The position numbers and the translations under genes were made by a program. DNA of 64,000 bases from Streptomyces sp. CBMA152 (GTDB lineage: Bacteria; Actinomycetota; Actinomycetes; Streptomycetales; Streptomycetaceae). The notes beneath the pieces are model-generated. The model was not told the DNA's origin, ran no database searches, and worked only from the letters and a program-made list of their open reading frames with translations. The stretch is from the NCBI RefSeq assembly GCF_014596475.1, contig NZ_MECJ01000028.1:434001-498000 (forward strand), in the 5' to 3' direction. This document shows positions 59,939 through 64,000 of the stretch, in pieces (the stretch's first letter is position 1; each line of letters begins with the position of its first letter).

Positions 59939-60925
59939 GTGACCGGGACGGTCCGGACAGCCGGAGTGGACCGGACGCCCGGGGAGGGCCGCGCGAGTAG
60001 CGCATCCCGCACCACCCTTCGCCGTACGAACACCACACGCCGACGCACCAACGCCGCCGCCACCGCGCTCCTCGCGCCCTTCTGCGTCCTGTTCACCGCC
60101 GTGACCGTCGTGCCGATCGGGTACGCGGTGTGGCTGAGCCTGTTCACCGAGAAGCAGTCGGGGCTCGGGTTCGGCGGGGCGAGGTCCGTGTTCAGCGGGC
60201 TCGACAACTACACGGCGGCCCTCGGCGACCGGGCGTTCCGCGACGGGTTCTGGATCCTGCTCGGCTACTGCGCCGTCTACATCCCCCTGATGGTCGGCGG
60301 GGCGCTCGCCCTCGCGCTGCTGCTCGACTCGGGGCTCGCCCGCGCCCGCCGCTTCTTCCAGCTGGCGCTCTTCCTGCCGCACGCCGTGCCCGGCATCATC
60401 GCCGCGCTGATCTGGGTGTACCTCTACACACCCGGCCTCAGTCCGGTCGTACGGGCCATGGACTCCGGCGGTGTCGGCTTCAGCTTCTTCTCCCCCGACG
60501 GCGCCCTCCCCTCCGTGGTCAACATCGCGCTGTGGGAATGGCTCGGCTACAACATGGTGATCTTCTACGCGGCGCTCCAGGCCATCGACCGGTCCGTCCT
60601 GGAGGCGGCCACGGTGGACGGCGCGGGCGCCTGGCGGATCGCGTTCAGCATCAAAGTCCCGCTGATCCGCGCCTCGTTGGGGATGGTCGCGCTGTTCACC
60701 GTCATCGGCTCGCTCCAGCTGTTCACCGAGCCGCTCATCCTCAACCAGGGCAGCGGTTCGGCGGTCACCTCGACCTGGACGCCGAACATGTACGCCTACA
60801 CCGCGGCCTTCGCCCGCAACGACTACGGCCTCGCCGCCGCCGCGGCCGTTCTGCTCGCCCTCGCCGCCGCGCTGCTGTCCTTCGCCGTCACCCGCCTCAC
60901 CACCCGGAAGGGGGCGCGGACATGA
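59939..60925 (+). CDS. Sugar ABC transporter permease, MalF-like
   Basis: 328 residues from GTG 59939, four bases after the binding-protein stop. An N-terminal cytoplasmic tail of about 38 residues and six membrane helices; the EAA loop EAATVDGAGAWRIAFSIKVP that docks the ATPase is intact. It forms a heterodimer with the next permease. No ATPase gene is in the locus; Streptomyces sugar importers commonly share the ATPase MsiK. Confidence 0.92.
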   Translation: MTGTVRTAGVDRTPGEGRASSASRTTLRRTNTTRRRTNAAATALLAPFCVLFTAVTVVPIGYAVWLSLFTEKQSGLGFGGARSVFSGLDNYTAALGDRAFRDGFWILLGYCAVYIPLMVGGALALALLLDSGLARARRFFQLALFLPHAVPGIIAALIWVYLYTPGLSPVVRAMDSGGVGFSFFSPDGALPSVVNIALWEWLGYNMVIFYAALQAIDRSVLEAATVDGAGAWRIAFSIKVPLIRASLGMVALFTVIGSLQLFTEPLILNQGSGSAVTSTWTPNMYAYTAAFARNDYGLAAAAAVLLALAAALLSFAVTRLTTRKGART

Positions 60926-61830
60926 CCACCCCGGCCACGACCGACTCCACCCCCGCGCACACCAGGGCCGAGCCCTCACCCCGTAGCAAACCGAACGCCC
61001 GCTGGCTCTCCAGGACCGCCGTCAACGGCGCGCTGCTGCTCTCCGTCGGCTACACGCTCTTCCCCCTCCTCTGGCTGATCACCGCCTCCACCAAGGACAC
61101 CGGCGGTCTGCTCGGCGGCGACGCGTTCTCCTTCAAGGGCTTCGACCTCGGCAGGAACCTCTCCGACCTGGCCTCCTACAACGACGGCGTCTACTTCCGC
61201 TGGTATCTCAACTCGCTGCTGTACGCGGGCGGGGGCGCGCTGGTCTGCGCGCTGATCAGCGTCGCCGCCGGGTACGCCTTCGACAAGTACCGCTTCCGGG
61301 GCAAGGAGAAGCTGTTCGGGGTGGTGCTGCTGGGCGTGCTCGTACCGTCCACCGCGCTCGCGCTGCCGATGTACCTGCTGGCGAGCAGGACAGGGCTGGT
61401 CAACACGTACTGGTCGGTGCTGATCCCCGTCCTGGTGAACCCGTTCGGCGTCTATCTCTCCCGGGTGTTCAGCGCGAGCTATATCCCCGACGAGGCGCTG
61501 GAGGCGGCCCGTATCGACGGGGCGGGCGAGCTGCGCGCGTTCTGGTCGATCGGGCTGCGCATGGTGATGCCCGGGTTCGTGACCGTGTTCCTCTTCCAGT
61601 TCACCGCGATCTGGAACAACTTCTTCCTCCCCTTGGTGATGCTCTCGGACCAGAAGCTCTTCCCGCTGAGCCTCGGTCTGTACTCGTGGAACTCCAACAC
61701 CCACGCCGAGCCCTCGTTCTACCCCCTCGTCGTCACCGGCTCCCTCCTCGCCGTCCTCCCCCTCGTCATCGCCTTCGTCGCCCTCCAGCGGCACTGGAAG
61801 GCGGGTCTCACGGCGGGCAGCGTCAAGTGA
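60922..61830 (+). CDS. Sugar ABC transporter permease, MalG-like
   Basis: 302 residues from ATG 60922 (SD GGAAGGGGG), overlapping the previous stop by four bases (ATGA). Six membrane helices and an EAA loop (LEAARIDGAGELRAFWSIGLR) are present, with a short C-terminus ending AGLTAGSVK. It is the second half of the import channel. It ends with GTGA overlapping the possible upstream start of the hydroxyacid dehydrogenase gene. Confidence 0.92.
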   Translation: MTTPATTDSTPAHTRAEPSPRSKPNARWLSRTAVNGALLLSVGYTLFPLLWLITASTKDTGGLLGGDAFSFKGFDLGRNLSDLASYNDGVYFRWYLNSLLYAGGGALVCALISVAAGYAFDKYRFRGKEKLFGVVLLGVLVPSTALALPMYLLASRTGLVNTYWSVLIPVLVNPFGVYLSRVFSASYIPDEALEAARIDGAGELRAFWSIGLRMVMPGFVTVFLFQFTAIWNNFFLPLVMLSDQKLFPLSLGLYSWNSNTHAEPSFYPLVVTGSLLAVLPLVIAFVALQRHWKAGLTAGSVK

Positions 61831-61892
61831 CCGGACGGACGCACAGCCGGTTACCCATGGACAACGCCCCCGTGAGGAGCCCGAGTTCCACC

Positions 61893-63032
61893 ATGCACCA
61901 CGCCACTGACAACGGCCCGTCCGATCACCACCCCTCCGAACACCGCCCCTCCGAAGGCGGCCCGTCCGAAGGCGGCCCGTCCGAACACGGCGCATCCGCA
62001 CAGCGCCCCTCCGCGCCCGCCCGCCGCCCCGCCGTCCTCCTCGCCATGGGCCCCGGCATCGCCGACCGGCTGTTCGCCGAGCGGCACCGCGTCCGCCTCG
62101 CCGCGCTCGCCGAGACCGACCCCCACCTCGTCGCCCACGACCTCGCCTCGCCCACTTCTCACGTGGCGGAGGCGCTGGCCGCGGCCGAAGTACTGCTGAC
62201 CTGCTGGGGAGCGCCCGTGCTCACCGCCGAGGTGCTGGCCGCCGCGCCCCGGCTGCGGGCCGTCGTGCACGCCGCCGGGTCGGTGAAGCACCACATCACC
62301 GACGCGTGCTGGGAACGGGGCATCGCGGTGACCTCGGCGGCCGCGGCCAACGCGCTGCCGGTCGCCGAGTACACGCTGGCCGCGATCCTGTTCGCGGGCA
62401 AGCACGTGCTGCCCGCCGCCCAGCGGTACGCGGAGCTGCGCGCCCCGCACGACTGGCTGCGCGCGTCCGACGGCACCGGCAACTACCACCGCACGGTCGG
62501 CCTGGTCGGGGCGTCGCGGATCGGCCGCCGGGTGATCGAGCTGCTGCGCCCGTTCGACTTCCGGGTGTTGCTGCACGACCCGTATGTGGACGCGGTCGAG
62601 GCGGCGGAGCTCGGCGTCGAGCTCGTCGACCTGGACACGCTCTGCGCCCGCAGCAGCGTCGTCTCGGTGCACGCGCCCCAGCTCCCGGCCACCGAGCGCA
62701 TGATCGGCGCACGTCAGCTGGCGGCGATGCCCGACGGGGCGACGCTCGTGAACACCGCGCGCGGGTCCCTGGTGGACGAGTCCGCGCTGCTCGGCGAGCT
62801 GGTCTCCGGCCGGCTGCACGCCGTACTGGATGTCACCGAGCCCGAACTCCCGCCCCGCGAGAGCCCGTTGTACGACCTGCCCAACGTCCTGCTCACCCCG
62901 CACATCGCCGGGTCGCTCGGCAACGAACTGCACCGGATGGCGGACCGGGCGCTCGACGAGCTGGAGCGGTACGCGGCCGGGGTGCCGTTCGCCGACCCCG
63001 TACTCCCGGCGGCCCTGCACCACTCGGCGTGA
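61893..63032 (+). CDS. D-2-hydroxyacid dehydrogenase family protein
   Basis: 379 residues from ATG 61893. An in-frame GTG at 61827 overlaps the permease stop and would add 22 residues; the exact start is open. The first 45 residues are a low-complexity His/Pro/Ser/Glu repeat (PSE-H/G units). The catalytic core is complete: nucleotide-binding segment GLVGASRIGRRVIELL, Arg in NTARGSLVDE, Glu in DVTEPELPP, His in LTPHIAGSLG. The usual GxGxxG loop reads GASRIG. It may oxidise or reduce a hydroxy-acid from the imported sugar. It is in line with the importer genes. Confidence 0.83.
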   Translation: MHHATDNGPSDHHPSEHRPSEGGPSEGGPSEHGASAQRPSAPARRPAVLLAMGPGIADRLFAERHRVRLAALAETDPHLVAHDLASPTSHVAEALAAAEVLLTCWGAPVLTAEVLAAAPRLRAVVHAAGSVKHHITDACWERGIAVTSAAAANALPVAEYTLAAILFAGKHVLPAAQRYAELRAPHDWLRASDGTGNYHRTVGLVGASRIGRRVIELLRPFDFRVLLHDPYVDAVEAAELGVELVDLDTLCARSSVVSVHAPQLPATERMIGARQLAAMPDGATLVNTARGSLVDESALLGELVSGRLHAVLDVTEPELPPRESPLYDLPNVLLTPHIAGSLGNELHRMADRALDELERYAAGVPFADPVLPAALHHSA

Positions 63033-63116
63033 GCCGCCGACGCACCACTCGGCGTGAGCCGCCGACGCACCACTCGGCGTGAGCCACCACCGCACCACCC
63101 GGCGTGAGCCTCCACG
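63017..63116 (+). repeat. 25-bp tandem repeat, four copies, spanning a stop codon
   Basis: Units at 63017-63041 and 63042-63066 are identical; 63067-63091 and 63092-63116 differ at a few bases. The first copy holds the last codons (HHSA) and TGA of the hydroxyacid dehydrogenase. The copies beyond lie outside the gene. Confidence 0.9.
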
Positions 63117-63188
63117 CCCCGCCGCACCTCCAGCCGCACCCCACCCGCTCCCCCGAGCGCTCACCCATCCAGCTGGTTCAAATCTCAC

Positions 63189-63194
63189 TAAAAT
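63189..63194 (+). promoter_or_regulatory. -10 element of the SnoaL-type gene
   Basis: TAAAAT stands out in GC-rich surroundings, 35 bases before ATG 63230. The -35 region (about 63166-63171) is not a clear match. Confidence 0.35.
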
Positions 63195-63229
63195 GGACTT
63201 ATCGCTCCACGAGCCAGCCGGGAGACGCC

Positions 63230-63925
63230 ATGACATTCGCGCAGATAATCGACTTCAAGACCGAGCGGTTCAGCGACCTGGACCAGCTCATGGACCAGTG
63301 GATCGAGGTGACCAAGGGCAAGCGGACCGCGTCCCACAACGTCATCGGCAAGGACCGCTCCGACGCCTCCCACTTCGTCGAGATCGTCGAATTCCCCTCG
63401 TACGAAGAGGCCATGGCGAACTCGAACCTCCCGGAGACCAACCGGATCTTCGAGGAGATGGTGGCGCTCTGCGACGGTATGCCCACCTTCACGGACCTCG
63501 ATGTGGTGCGCAACGACCAGTTGAACGCGTCAACCGCCCGCCGGTTCTTCCACGAGATCGCCACGGGCGGCAACCTCGACGCGATAGACGAGGTGTTCGC
63601 GCGCGACTACGCCGACCACGACATCATCAAGGAGCAGGACACGGTCGTCGGCTCCGACGGGATACGCGACGACCTCACCGGGTGGCGGTCGGCCTTCGAC
63701 TTCACCTTCGACCTCGACCGGCAGATCTGCGAGGGCGACGACGTGGTGACGCTGTGGACCTGGAAGGCCACCCACAAGGGCGACTTCATGGGCATCCCGG
63801 CCTCCGGCAAGCAGGTCACCATGACCGGCACCACGATCTTCCGGTTCAAGAACGACAAGATCCAGGAAGGCTGGTGGCACTACGACGCCATGAAGCTCAT
63901 GAAGCAGCTGGGCGCCACGGGCTGA
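63230..63925 (+). CDS. SnoaL-like (ester cyclase) protein with N-terminal alpha/beta-barrel stress domain
   Basis: 231 residues from ATG 63230, five bases after GGGAG. Residues about 1-95 resemble a dimeric alpha/beta-barrel (ABM-like) domain: FAQIIDFKTERFSDLDQLMDQW, HFVEIVEFPSYEEAMANSN. Residues about 100-231 are a SnoaL/NTF2-like cone fold: FHEIATGGNLDAIDEVFARDYADHD and IFRFKNDKIQEGWWHYD. SnoaL folds close polyketide rings or act as hydrolases, and many are uncharacterised. No polyketide genes are nearby. The domain pair in one chain is uncommon and the function cannot be assigned. Confidence 0.8.
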   Translation: MTFAQIIDFKTERFSDLDQLMDQWIEVTKGKRTASHNVIGKDRSDASHFVEIVEFPSYEEAMANSNLPETNRIFEEMVALCDGMPTFTDLDVVRNDQLNASTARRFFHEIATGGNLDAIDEVFARDYADHDIIKEQDTVVGSDGIRDDLTGWRSAFDFTFDLDRQICEGDDVVTLWTWKATHKGDFMGIPASGKQVTMTGTTIFRFKNDKIQEGWWHYDAMKLMKQLGATG

Positions 63926-64000
63926 GCCACCGGATCCCCGGACAGCCCGAGCCACCGCACGCCTCCCGGAATCCGGAACCCGGAACGGGAAAGGCCCCCG

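Noticed and set aside
1..64000. Mobile elements, prophage, CRISPR array, tRNA or rRNA
   Set aside because: No transposase, integrase, spaced identical repeats, cloverleaf or rRNA-like sequence was recognised. The only tandem repeats are short and lie within or next to single genes.

Overview
The window is a 64 kb piece of a Streptomyces chromosome. The evidence is very high GC with strong GC bias at third codon positions, frequent GTG and TTG starts, several start codons with no Shine-Dalgarno (SD) sequence, and a set of hallmark genes: the developmental regulators bldM and whiD, ECF sigma factor shbA, guaB plus guaB3, icmB, and a row of eukaryotic-type Ser/Thr kinases. I see no phage, insertion sequence, CRISPR array, rRNA or tRNA. 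Gene order looks like conserved chromosomal core up to about 52.5 kb; the last 11 kb is more accessory.

Layout. 1-2.7 kb: end of a SWIM zinc-finger gene and a DUF5691-type gene. 3-12 kb: icmB, a lipase, and a cell-wall group (an M23 peptidase and two NlpC/P60 proteins) around pcrA helicase and a small membrane protein. 12-18.3 kb, minus strand: two tandem paralogous membrane-anchored esterases, then a three-gene WxG/ESX-like operon. 18.4-22.6 kb: a PspC-type sensor kinase and NarL-type regulator, divergent from a PspC membrane protein gene, then DoxX. 22.7-27.3 kb: a membrane protein, a class II aldolase, guaA, and a chorismate mutase preceded by what reads as a complete transcription attenuator (leader peptide rich in Phe/Tyr, antiterminator, terminator). 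27.3-28.1 kb: a structured stretch without a gene.

28.1-42 kb, minus strand: a GMC oxidoreductase with a cysteine cluster, a succinate-semialdehyde-type dehydrogenase, and five tandem membrane kinases. Their outer domains are related, and one kinase is a clear pseudokinase split by an insertion of about 320 residues. 42-47 kb: a serine hydrolase with an internal 36-bp repeat, glycerol-3-phosphate dehydrogenase, and a nucleotide-sugar dehydrogenase homologue that has lost catalytic residues. 47-52.5 kb: guaB3, guaB, shbA, bldM and whiD, i.e. GMP synthesis next to the sporulation regulators, an order also seen around mycobacterial guaB2/sigD/whiB3.

52.6-64 kb: a divergent LysR/MOSC pair, an SDR, and a probable carbohydrate-use locus (DUF2264 protein, DeoR-LacI hybrid regulator with visible operators, ABC binding protein, two permeases, hydroxyacid dehydrogenase; no ATPase), ending with a SnoaL-type protein.

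The signals I would follow first are the attenuator at 26806-26929, the pseudokinase, the WxG operon whose last gene repeats the C-terminal domain of its neighbour, the degenerate nucleotide-sugar dehydrogenase, the operator set of the sugar regulator, and the run of probably leaderless genes. Start sites were chosen by SD position and third-position GC. No database search was possible.
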